DNA of 64,000 nt from Meandrina meandrites (Eukaryota; Cnidaria; Anthozoa; Scleractinia; Meandrinidae). The stretch is from NCBI GenBank assembly GCA_963693305.1, contig OY855913.1:21920114-21984113 (forward strand), read 5' to 3'. Of the stretch, positions 9,601-22,800 are shown piece by piece. Each line of letters begins with the position of its first letter. Position 1 is the first letter of the stretch. The notes beneath the pieces are model-generated. The model saw only the letters and a list, made by a program, of their open reading frames with translations. It was not told the origin of the DNA and made no database searches. A program made the position numbers and the translations under genes.

Positions 9601-12600
9601 AACTCCACTACAGATGAACCGTTGACAGAATCAGTATCCTCTTTACCATCTGTAAGTAGGGAGAACTTCTCCACCATGAGTACTGCCGCATCCACTTTGG
9701 TACCGACCACGCCTGGCCAAGAGAAAGATGTTTTGAATGTTCAAAATGTAACAACATCCTCTGAAGAAACCAGTACAGAGCCTTCTTTGGACAGTGGCGA
9801 TGAACAGACTACTGCAGAACTTACTACTGCAAAAGTAACTCCGACATCTGCTTCCAAGGAAAACACCAGCCAAGACGCTTCTCCAGTTGACAGCATTGAT
9901 AGACCACTCAATGCAAATCAGTCTACTTCTGACTCTGACATGCCAATCCCTACAATGCCAACTCCACAGCTAACCACTACGCAGGTTGTGGACAGAATGG
10001 TCCCTGAGTCCACCGCTGTAAAAACCACTTCCGAGACCATTGTTAAGCAGGTTACCAGCACGCAAGACTCTCCAGAGACCACTATAGGGAAAGACACTAC
10101 CACATATCAAACCTCTGCTGAATCCAGTACTCCTGTTATGCCTACATATACAACAACAGTGTATAGCGCTTCTGTGACCTCAACTGTCGATACTGCCGCA
10201 TCTACGGATCGTACAAACGCTACTGATGTGACAATATCCACCGTTGTACACTCTACAGTGACCAGTAGCTTTCTTCTAGCAACAGAAGATGCAACTACAG
10301 CTACAACTACCGAAAGCAGTGCTGTGAAGACTGCTGATGAATTTACCACTGTGGAAACCACTACCGACTATAATAATGAGCAAGACGCTGACTTGTATAC
10401 TACCGTGGAAGCGACTTCAGAATCTACTGCTGGAGAAAGAACTACTGTTCCTACCCCTGTAGAAAGTACTGATGTGGAAACACACGGGGAAAGTACTGTG
10501 CCAACCCCTGACGAAAAAACCACTGACTATACAACTGAGGAAAGTACTGCTGTGCCTACCCCTGTAGAAAGTACTGATGTGGAAACACACGGGGAAAGTA
10601 CTGTGCCAACCCCTGACGAAAAAACCACTGACTATACAACTGAGGAAAGTACTGCTGTGCCTACCCCTGTAGAAAGTACTGATGTGGAAACACACGGGGA
10701 AAGTACTGTGCCAACCCCTGACGAACAAACCACTGACTATACAACTGAGGAAAGTACTGCTGTGCCTACCCCCGAGGAAAGTTCAACAGAACCTACGCCT
10801 GAAGAAAGTTCTGCAGTGTCTACATATGAGAAAAGTTCTAGTGTGGCTACACCCGAGGACGACACCACTTTGTCTCCACCTGAGGAGAATACTACTAAGC
10901 CCATCCCTGTGGAAACTATCACTCTGTCAAAGACTGAAGAAAGTACACCCGTGTCTACCCTTGTAGGAAATCACACTGTACCTACTCCTGACCAAATGAC
11001 TGCTGTGCCTACCCCTGAGGAATATAATTCCGTGCCTACACCTGACGAAAACACCACCGAGTCTTCAGCTGAGCAAAGTACCATTATGCTCATCCCTGGA
11101 GAAAATGCTACTGTGACTACCCTTGAGGAAAGTACTACATTGCCTACTCCAGCTGGAAATACTACTGCACGTTACCAGCAAGAACGTACTAATTCGACAG
11201 CTCCTGTGGAGCTAAGTACTGTGTCTACTCTTGAGCTCGAGGAAGGTATTCATTCGCTTACCACTGTTAATACTACTACTGTGCCTATTCGTGACGAAAA
11301 TACCACTGTAACCACCCCTGAGGAAAGAACTTCCGTGACTACACCTGAAAATAATACTGTGACTACCCCCGAGAAAAGTACCACTTTGTCTACAACTGAA
11401 GATGGTACTTCTGCACATACCACTGAGGAAAATGCTACTGTACCTACCACTGTGGAAAGTACAACTGTGTCTACCCCGGTGGAAATATCTACTGTGTCAA
11501 CCCCCAAGGAAAGTTCAAACGTGTCCACCCCAGATGAAGGAATCACCGTGTCTATCCCAGAGAATACATCTGCTGTATCCACCCCAGTGGCAAATACCAC
11601 AGTGTCCACCACAGAGAAAAGCGCCACAGTTATAATGCCTGAGGAAAACACCACTGTGTCCACCCCAAAGGAAAGCACAACCCTGGCTATCTCTACCAGA
11701 AATACTACTGTGCCCACCCCTGTGAAATCTACAGCTGAGTCTACCGCTGTAGAAACTACTAATACTGACCCTACTCCTGTGGAAACTACAACGATGGGTA
11801 CCACAGAGGAGGTGACTACTATGAAAGAAAGTGAAGAAAATACTACTAGCCCTACCCCTGAGGACAACACGATTGTACCTACAACTGCGGAAACTACTAC
11901 TGTGCCCACCACTGTGAAAACTACTACTGTGCCTACCACTGTGGAAACTACTTCTGTGCCTACCACTGTGACAACTACTACTGTGCCTACCACTGTGGAA
12001 ACTACTACTGTGCCCACTACTGTGAAAACTACTACTGTGCCTACCACTGTGGAAACTACTACTGTACCTACCACTGTGGAAACTACTACTGTGCCTACTA
12101 CTGTGGAAACTACTACTGTGCCTACCACTGTGGAAACTACTACTGTGCCTACCACTGTGAAAACTACTACTGTTCCCACTACTGTGAAAACTACTACTGT
12201 GCCCACCACTGTGGAAACTACTACTGTGCCTACCACTGTGGAAACTACTACTTGGCCCACTACTGTGAAATCGACTACTGTGCCCACCACTGTGAAAACT
12301 ACAACTGTGCCTACCACTGTGAAAACTACTACTGTGCCCACCACTGTGAAAACTACTACTGTGCCCACCACTGTGGAAACCACTACTGTGCCCACCACTG
12401 TGAAAACTACTCCTGCGCCTACCACATCGGGTGTCCTTTCAGAGGAAGAAGCCCGTAAAGTTTTTGGCGATCTTCCCAAAGGAGGTAACGCATTGTTTTT
12501 ATTTCATAGCTTCTCGTTTCTCAAAAGAAAATAGCTTTGTCATTTCTTCGATCATGTCTTACGTTTCTCTTTTCTGACACGATTCTTGTTTTCTTTACAG

Positions 12601-13438
12601 TGTGTTACTGCAGCAAGTTTGCAACAGTTGACAGACAGTGTTTTCCAACAGCACTGAACAAACCGTGTATATGTCGAGCGAACTTTGCTGGCAAGAGATG
12701 CGAGAGGTGTGCACCTGGTTACTTCAACTACCCTTTTTGTGCTTGTAAGTAACTGGAATATATCAACTTAGTGTATGATTCGGTGTCATGTGAATGTTTT
12801 ATTTTAGACTACCTTTTTGGGGGGATAAAGTGTGTCGAGATTTGTCTTCTACAACTGAGTAGCCCACGATTAGCACACTGTTTTCGAAAGGGTTGTTGTT
12901 GTGTAATGTAATCTGAAGGAAAGCTGACGTGAGAACCCCCAAAGTTTTGTGCTATTTCTGATTGGAAAATAACAGTGGAGAATTCTTCGGTTACTTTTTT
13001 GAAGTGAAAGTCGCGGTGCACTTGGCCCAAGGGAGAAATTCCGCGGGTCTTATGGTGAGACGACTGCCACGTGGTCCTTGGGCGACGCCCTCGGGCCCAA
13101 CAAATGGTGCCAACGAACTCGATAGCGCAAAATCTATAGAAACGCGTTTTCTGAGCACAGTGTGCTCCAGATCACGTGATCCGGGTTCAAACGCTAGCGA
13201 GGGTTTTTGTGATGCGTTTACTTAACTCTAGGAATGCCTTTTTTCACCTAGTAGTAACAATAGGTACTGACCAATTGTCGGAGAAATCTTGCAAAAATGC
13301 TGTGGATATCCCTGCCATGGTCTGGCATCTTTCCCAGGACGGGGGAGTACCTCTAGTCGCTTCCCGCCGTGAGCCCCGGTCTGTTTAGACCTATAGTGTT
13401 TTTAAGACGGAATCCGCCAGGCCCCAGTTGTTCAAAGA

Positions 13439-13473
<35 letters not shown>

Positions 13474-13511
13474 GGCGGATAAGTGTTGGAAAAACAAACT
13501 AGACTATCCAC

Positions 13512-13548
<37 letters not shown>

Positions 13549-14833
13549 CTTTGAACAACTGGGGCCAGGACTTCGAGTAGTTGTTGGACAAAATTATGTA
13601 CCAAAATTATTTACACCTTATTGCAAGCTTTTGTGTTACTGCTTCAAATATCTTATCAAAAGAAATCTTTTCTAACAACACCAAACATCGAAAACAAATT
13701 TCGAATTTCCCACTGAATTCGACTGAATCGCTTAAAGACGATTTTACAAAATGGCTGCACGTGAGAATTTCCCTATAGCTTGTGAACTTTGAAATTCATT
13801 TTCTAAGACTCTGATAAGAAATTGTTGTTGGTGTTATCAGTGATAATTACTTACATCTTTACCTTTTATTTAGGGTAGAAAATAACGCAATAGGATTTAA
13901 ATTATTCTGGTAATCTATTTTTGTCCAACTTAAATAAATATTACTCGACTTCCTGGTGGATTCCCGTCTTAATACATTTAAAACAGACTAAAATCAGATC
14001 TGCTAAATGAAAATTAGAGGGATAAATAGAATTGAAGAGAGCAGTGGAAACAGTCAGTAACTTTTCTCATTCTATTAAACTCTTACGGCAACATTTCACG
14101 GGTGCATAATACATACATATTAAAATTGTGTTACTATTACATAAGATGATAAGATATTTTGTTTACGTTTTAGCCTGCAGATGCAACAAACAGGGTTCAG
14201 CCGAATTAACTTGCGACGAGGATACAGGACGTTGTACCTGCAAGTCTGGTGTTAGAGGACGAAAATGTGATGCCTGTCCTGCTGGATCATACGGCTTTCC
14301 CAGTTGTTTACGTAAGTGGCACGAACACATTGTGATATTTTAAAGGGGTGCTGACGCGGTTTATTTGGTCAAGGACAAAAAATACTTGTAAATTTGAAAG
14401 TAAATCGAGTCCCATCTGAAACGGATTGAAATAATGATTGAAAAACACACTATCTGGAAATGGTGAAGCTTGAGATCTCAAGTCGAGCTCAAGAAATCGC
14501 GAGGCAAACGATTTCAAATTTGCCCAATGATATTGTAATCCATTTCCATCTGGCCTGCGTTAGTCATTCTCTGTTGCTATTCGTTCCTTTCGTTTGTCGA
14601 GTCATGTCTACAAATTGAAGCTGTTACTGTTGGGTTTCCTAGGTTCTAACTCTGTTTTTGTACTCTGTTTTACTTCGTAAAATAATACTCACATTGCTAT
14701 ATATGATAATATTCTTCTAAGATATCTACATTATGGCAAAGAAACGTTTTCTGAGAGTTTGGTTCCGGCTACGCTGTGAAATTTGGAATTAATATTTTTA
14801 GATTAGAGATAATGAGTATTAGTATCACCCAAC

Positions 14834-14871
<38 letters not shown>

Positions 14872-16809
14872 GCTACTAGAGGACTATTAGTAATAGTCAT
14901 CGAGTAGCGAAATTCGTGACGCTTTCTTTCGTTTTATTCCCAAATAAATCTTTCTTCAACTTGCATTTGCTAACTTTATTATTGCTTTTTCTGTCCGACT
15001 AGTTGGGTGATTCTAAAACGATTAGACCCTTCGCCCTCAAGGGCCACGGGTCTAATTGTTAATTATAAGCGAATATGTCAGTGAAATGTCGGGTGATAGC
15101 TCCTGGCGATTTGGCGAAAGAGAACATTGTAGTCAACAAGTTGTTTCTGTTTAATTTGAGTCCGTTCCCCTGGACATTTGATGTTTTTAACGAGGACTCT
15201 CATTCTCGAATTTTCTCAAATTCTCGGATTTGGCAAATTTCTACTTATATGCACGTTTAGTAGCCTCACCTCACGGAAGCCAATCACAAAGCCAGTTGGC
15301 TTGTTACCGGATGTCAACATAGCGGTATTTGTCATTTTTTTCCACAGCTTGCGAGTGTAACCCGTCCGGTTCTTACCATGGTGGTGAGATATGCGATCCG
15401 TACAGCGGACAATGTCCCTGTAAATATGGCGCCAGGGGAAGACAATGCAACAAGTGCCCTGCTGGTTACTACAACTTTCCTAATTGTAAATGTAAGTGAA
15501 TGAAGAGTAGGTATTTTTTTTTTATTGAATTATGTTTGTCTGCAAAATAATCAAATTATGGAGCATTCTGTCTTCTTTCAAACAACACGAGTCAATATTA
15601 ATTGTCAACTTCCCCCCTCGTTATGTCGTTTTTCTATTTTAGTTCTAATCGTTTGAAACATGCAAATGCAAACATAATAGCAATCGTTGGAGGCGCAAAG
15701 TTAAAATTAACTCACGAGTTTCGAGTGCGCGCGTGTGAGGAGACGCGTGTGTTCCTCGCGTGCACCCCTCCAAATCTTGCGCGTGTGCCGTAGATTACAA
15801 GCCGAAAAGAATGGAAAGTTTTCCCTTTCTTGCGCTTGTTTTTCTCGATACTAACAAGCACTTTCTTACATACCCTTGTTCTCCGGCCTGGTGATTACGT
15901 GTGCCAATATATAAGCTTTAAGCACCATCTTACGCAAGGTTTAGATAAATTACCTGGCTGGATCGGAACACTACTATGCTTTCTGTGATTTCAGGGTGCG
16001 GATGTAATCCGTTAACAACGACTGCAAACATCTGTGAAGATTATCGCGGTAGCTACAGGTGCTTGTGTAAGTCCAACTTCCAGGGCTTTTTCTGCGGACA
16101 GTGCCGGCGAGGATACTACGACTTCCCTATTTGTAAAAGTGAGTATATCTCTAATACTTCGGATCCATTTTCAGCCTCCACAAGCAAAGCGCGGAAAAAG
16201 CAGTCAAAAGCCTATGGGAGGGGTACTTTGACCTTGTCTCCCAACGTTCCATATTTTCAATTTTCGAACGCTCATACACAAGTTTCCTCAACGAACGACG
16301 CTCTTTTACTTCCAGTCATAACACTCCGTTTTATTCTGCCATGTGAAGTAATTGAATAAATAAAGCTAAAACAGGATTAAGGCCATCCTATTTCAACACG
16401 TGTCGGGTTAGAACAAAATACCGTTGCCTGGTAGCTTCTAATTGCACTGTAGTTCTTGTTCATACTTTTCTTTCTTCTCCACCAGAATGCTTATGTTCTC
16501 CTCGTGGTTATGGGTCATGTAATCAGCTGGGTACATGCGTCTGTAATGTAGGGTATGCTGGCGTTCAGTGCGACCGCTGTGCAAACGGATACTATGGGTT
16601 TCCTAATTGCAGAGGTGAGTCAGATAAGGAGGGAGGTTTAGGATGTAAAATGTGATGTAGGTACTGATACAGTCAATTAAATTTTGTTTTAATCCAACCT
16701 TCTGTTTTTAAATCTATTTTCATTTTTGTCCATTTTCATTTTGTGCATGTTAGCTCTAACGAGTCCTTATTTCCTCGTAAATGCTTATTTTAGTCCAACC
16801 ATTTGCTTC

Positions 16810-16869
<60 letters not shown>

Positions 16870-19800
16870 GGAAAATTGAACAATGACGTGACAGCTCGAA
16901 AGGATTTGCCACTGGGCACTATTCCGTTAAGTGTCCTAAGGACTTTTTCTAGGATTTTTGCAGCCACGAGTCTCATGTAGCTCAATGGTGAGCACCTGAC
17001 TGGCGCTGATCTTGTACCCAGATGTTTACTTACCGTAGTAGTACACATCTGGCCATCTACTTTCTCTTCTCCCGTACAGTGAGAAGATCTGTGATAAGAT
17101 TGGCGCGAGTAGCATCTAGGACTTGAAATCCTGTTAAGAGAACTCAGACGTTTATCAGCAAAGTGTATATAGAAAATTCAGGTAGTTTGTTTTCTGCTAC
17201 AGTATTTCTAGAAGTGTTTATTTGTTTTGCCATTCTTGAACCTCTTACTCGCAGCTTGCAACTGTAACACGTTTGGCTCCTACACTAAGCAGTGCAATTA
17301 CACAACTGGCGACTGCCGCTGCAGGCCCAACATCCGGGGTATCCAGTGTGACCGCTGTGACAAAGGTATGGTGGGCTTTCCCACATGTGTCAAGTGCGAC
17401 TGCAACCCAGATGGCACGAGGTTCTTACCTGGTTTGGCCAACAACGCATGCTTCGGCTCGGCAAAGGTAAATGTGATACGTGTTGAACGAAGCTATATCC
17501 TCCCCCCCCCCCCCCTGCAGTGTTCTTAGGCGAGACGCTATTTACTTTGCTCTCCCGGTGTTGTCGTTCTTCACAGAGCTGTACGGAGAAGGAAAGGGAA
17601 CCGAACTGAATGGAGCTAAGCTCGCTTCTACAAGTGATCCTGGGTACCAGTGTCCTTCCCAGGGCACGAATCACGAGGCTGCCCCGCCCCAGGATCTAGT
17701 TGAGAGCAAAGTCCTTAGTTGGCTTTGCTTAAAGTTTTATCAGTAATAAATGTTTTTCACACAGTAGTCTAACTGTTAAAGTTAAGTGTTTCACATTTAT
17801 ATTTATTTATTATTTATTATTAGAAGAGCTATGTTGCGACATATGAAAGCATTTTATTGGAATGACGAAATTTTCTTTATTAAAGTTAAATACAAATAAA
17901 CCTAAAAGGAACATTTAAAAACTGTAAGACTGAGGAAGATTGAGTCGGATTGCAAATTTAAGCTATGCTATCCCAGAACTAGCTCATTAAAATTTATTTT
18001 TCATTCTTAATCTATCTGGACCTTTTACCTGAAATTAGTTACCAGACCACTGATAGTATTTCAGCTCGGACAATAACGGATATTTTCCCTGTTGTCTTTG
18101 TTCCAGTATCAGTGCCTGTGTAAGCCCAATGTTGTCGGCCGAACATGTGATCGTTGCATGCACGGCTTCTACAACTTCAGCGGCAGCAATCCTTTAGGAT
18201 GTACATCCTGCAGCTGCTCACCACGTGGAACTGTGTCAGGAACACGCAACTGTCACGTGCAAAATGGGCGATGTGACTGCAAGAATCACGTGATAGGTAA
18301 AAAATGCCAGAACTGCCGAGATGGATATCACGGAATGAAATCGCAAGATATCTTTGGTTGTAAAGGTAATGCGCTTATTTATCTTTGTTTTCTTTTATTT
18401 CCAAGCGTGGAGGCGTATTTCCTCGGTTGGAGGGTGAAGACTCCAATACAAACTACTGTATGTCTGAAAATTCATCGTTTCTGTTTTTGGATGTTAGCCT
18501 TTTGGGTCATATCACCGTTAATGGCCTCGATCGCTGAAACTGTTGTGTTTTTTTGTTCTGTATCACAGCGTGTAAGTGTGATCCTGGTGGTTCAGTTAGC
18601 AGAAACTGTTTTAAACATTTAGGAGACTGTCAGTGTGTCTCTGGCGTCAAAGGAAAGAAGTGCAATAGGTCAGTATCTTTTCTTCTCCTGTCCAAAGCCC
18701 CTGCTACTTTTAGCCTCAATGGCCGTTTGCTAATCCCGTTTTATTTTCCCCGCAGCCTCTATTCGTCCAGAGCAATATATTTTCCAACTTTGTATCACAT
18801 CTTCGCCGAGTTAGAAGGAGCTGTTTTGGCATCTAACACGAGAATCCGGGTCCCGATCGGCGCGGCTGAGGGGGTATTTCCTCATTTTTCGGGGACTGGA
18901 TACGCAATTTTTCCAGCTTATAAGGTATTGATAGTATAAATGATTAGAAGAGAAAATGATGATTATTAATGCGCTTTCAAAGCAACAGCAAGCCCGAATT
19001 GTTATATGGATAGCAATTCATGGCAGGGCACTAGATTATGGCATGGATTTGAAAACACAAACGAATGAACAAGAAAACTGACTAATGAACGAAAGAACGC
19101 TGAACGTACGAACTAATGAACTAACCAAAAAACAAAGGAAGGAACGAACTGATGAACTAAAGGACAGACGGACCAACGAACGTATAAACGAATAGACAAA
19201 GGACAAAACAACGGACGAACGGATGGATAAATGAAGGAAGGAACAAATGCACTAGCCTTTTAAGCTCATTGCCTGACACTTTTTCTCTTAAATTTTACCC
19301 TCTTTTAATTAATGTAAGAGCACTCTTTCATACGAATAATGGTTATTTTACTACTGAGCTAGCTTGAGGTGTATGTTGGAGAAGTAGTGGACAAGTTACT
19401 TAAATTTGATTTTTCTGAGTTGCCGATCTGAAAGCGATTACTACTATGGCTTATTTGATATTTTCATTTTTAGGCGTATGCGGTTGCTGTGTACATTCCT
19501 AAGAAACGCAACTATCGAGTCATTTTCCACTACGCTCTGAGAGATAACTTACGCACGACTGCTAAAGTTGAACTTCACCCGCGAGGTAACATTAAAGTAT
19601 AAAACATATTCCACCAGTTTCTCATTTCAGTGAATTTTTCTATTGAACGGTCACCTTTAGTTGTTACGTGCGCGCGAAACTTCCAAACCATGTAACCAAT
19701 TTGTAGGAGCAGCGTGGCCTAGTGGTTAGGGCGCTGGACTTGTAATCCGGAGGTCCCGGGTTCAAATCCTCCTCCCTGCCACTAGATGGATTTGTCTTCG

Positions 19801-22800
19801 GTGGTCCCGAAATCAACTCCTCCACGCTTTGTATATAGCCAACTGGTCAGCCTCCTGCCGGTTGGGATTTTTAACAAGTTTCTGTTCGATTTAAATGGCA
19901 GGTCCACACCAGCCTTATGGTTGCCCTACTAGACCTGCCTTAACAAAAAGTTATGTATGTATGTATGTATGTATGTCTCAGAGTAACTCGATCAGTATGG
20001 AGCTTCTTGGTTTAAATCTTAGTTGTTTGTTGAGCGGGAGAATTCAGCATATGAAGGGATAGGCTTGATCGCTAAAACATCTAACTGACTCCGGCAATCA
20101 AGGGAACAAATATCAGCTGCTGGCAATTTCTGGTCTATAACACCAGATTGAGCCCGCAGTTGTATGTTGTCTCGTTACCAAGCTTGGTTGACACGTGCGA
20201 CACAAATGCAAATGCGCAAGGTATGTAAGATACGCAGACGCAGTTGAAACCTTTTTCGAAGATCAATGGCGGATGAGTCACGCTTCACTTGCTTGAGTTT
20301 GCGTCAGCAGTGTTCACACGTGAAAAATTGCGCGGAGGGCGTCCCAATTTCCGGGCGACCGGAATCTTCGCTCGCACACGACCACATAGTTCTTCGCTCG
20401 GGAACGCCTACTTCGCAGGCTGCTTGGCTCCACGACTGAACTACACTGTTTTGCACTAGGTTCGAAGATTACGTCGCACAACTTTGAGGTTCAGTTCTCT
20501 CCATCAAATGAACAACAAACCAAAAACTTGAGAACCACTGTGAAAAAGAGAGGAGAAAATAGAGAGATTCAGATGGAGAAAGGTGTTTGGAATGTTGTCA
20601 TTACTTCACACAGCTCGAGTCTATTATTGGTAAGTTTACTGAATTGTCCAACCATTAAAAATTAAAGCCCCGTCCCAAACGAGTTTCTTTGTCGGGCCAA
20701 TTTCATATGAAAGCGTGATCTCTGGACATGAATTGGTCAGCATTTCTCTGATACGCAAAATTAGGAAACTTCAAATAAAAAAGTTAGCAGAGCGAGGTTT
20801 TGATCCTCGGACCTCTGGGTTATGGGCCCAGCACGCTTCCACTGCGCCACTCTGCTACATGTTTTCGATTTATCTAAGTTATCATATTATTCCATTTATT
20901 CTTTGTTTAAATAAAGCAATAATGGCAAAAGAACAATAGTTTATATGATACGATATCATGCGATATAATTCCGTATCTGCAGGATTACATCGTCTTTTTA
21001 CCAGAAGATTACTACAATGCCGGCCTTCTCCAAGACGTGCCATCAGGACCATGTTTATTACGGACATCTAAACCGGAGCACTGTGATATGTATACCTATT
21101 ATGAGCTGAAAAGCCCTTCACTCGTCACCGTGGCTGGGGACCGTGCATACACGCACCCACTAAGAGGACACTCTGATATATTCACAGATCCACGGTATTA
21201 TTTAGATGAACCACATCTGTCGAATATGGCGCTGCTAGGAAGAAATCAGGTATTATCCGTTAGTTTGTGATAGTTTTTGTCTAAAGTAGGCCGGTTTCGT
21301 AGACTTGAAAAAAGTATGGCAAACTTGCAATCAGATCTGAGATCAAACACTCAACGTAGAAGCATTTTTCAGCTAAGCAAAAAAACAAAGACAAAGTCAA
21401 GTTTAAATGGATTTAAACATTTGTTTGCACGAGTACACACAGGCTGCAACACACAACTTACAGCTCTTACAATTTATGGTGTTTGTAGAAAGGAATAAAA
21501 GAGTGGATTTCGCGACAGCTCAAATGATAGTTACGAATGACAGAAATTTGTGGTACACGTATACATTTTGAGGGCTCGAGACTACCTTTTTAGGTGACTA
21601 GCCCAGTGGCTAGTGGCAACTTTGATTTTACTAGCCAAAACCAATTTCTACTAGCCAGAATTTTCAAACTTGGATGTAACTAATAATTGTCAGACAGCTG
21701 CAGTTTCTCTCATTTTTCGCTTTCATCTGGAAAAGGCCATCATTCGTTTGGGTTTTGGTTCAGCATGTAGTTCTTTTCTCTCAGACTCGGTTACCGTTAG
21801 TGATTTCCTTCTACATGCACTAAGATAGCTGATATTTTCATTAGCCAAAATGGCTAGTGAAAGCCCAAAAACTAGTAGTCAAATCGAAACTTTTACTAGT
21901 CTGTGGCTAGTAGTTGGCTACCATTAGTCTCGAGCCCTGCATTTTAACTTTAAACTACTTCTCAGCCCACTTTAGGTTTTGATATTACAGTGCCGGAATC
22001 TGGGCCGTACCTTCTCATGGTAACCTACCTTCATCCGGAGAGATTCATCCAGAGAGTGTTTGTCACAGTGAGTCATCAGCGAGGAATGCTGGAGATTCTA
22101 CCATGCAAATATCAGTTTGCCTGCCGTCAGTTCGCTATGGATGATAACAAGCGTCCTAAAGCTTTTGAACTGAAGGCCACGCCAGAGGTCAATCAAGTTA
22201 AAATTGAAAGTTCGGCTTCGGCAAAGATTGGTGTGGTAAGTTTCCGTTCTTATCACATAACAAACACGCCAGCCTTTCTTCTGTTAATCCAGAGGTACTA
22301 GGCTGGCATTATGCTTAACGCTTTGATGAGTGACAAGTTATGCGATTGAAAGACAACGGTAGGGTGATATAGAATGAACCGTACAATATACCGCGTTCAG
22401 CGTAGACGGATGTTAATCGGTCTTTATCCACTTAACGCGCGCATGTATTGTGGTTATATTAAAGTTAACATGTAGAATGATAATGATAACGATGATGACG
22501 ACGATAGCGACGACGAACTATAATGATGACAATCGTGATGGCGATAACGAAAACTATGACGAGGACGATGACGATGACGATAATGATCACGATAACGGTG
22601 ACGATCACGATCACGATAACGATGACGTAATGATCACGATACCGGTGACGATAACGATCACGATAACGACAACGATAACAGTGACGATAACGATGACGAT
22701 AATGATCACGATAACGATAACGATGACGATAACGATCACGATAACGATAACGGTGACGATAATGATCACGATAACCATAACGGTGACGATAACAATGAAG

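Noticed and set aside
11250..12479. 409-codon open frame on the minus strand (Val/Thr repeats)
   Set aside because: It is the antisense of the 24-bp Thr/Pro/Val repeats in the mucin exon; the low-complexity repeat keeps several frames open. No family resemblance, no splice support.
16726..17048. Frames with poly-Ile or poly-Met
   Set aside because: Produced by the (TCA)n microsatellite.
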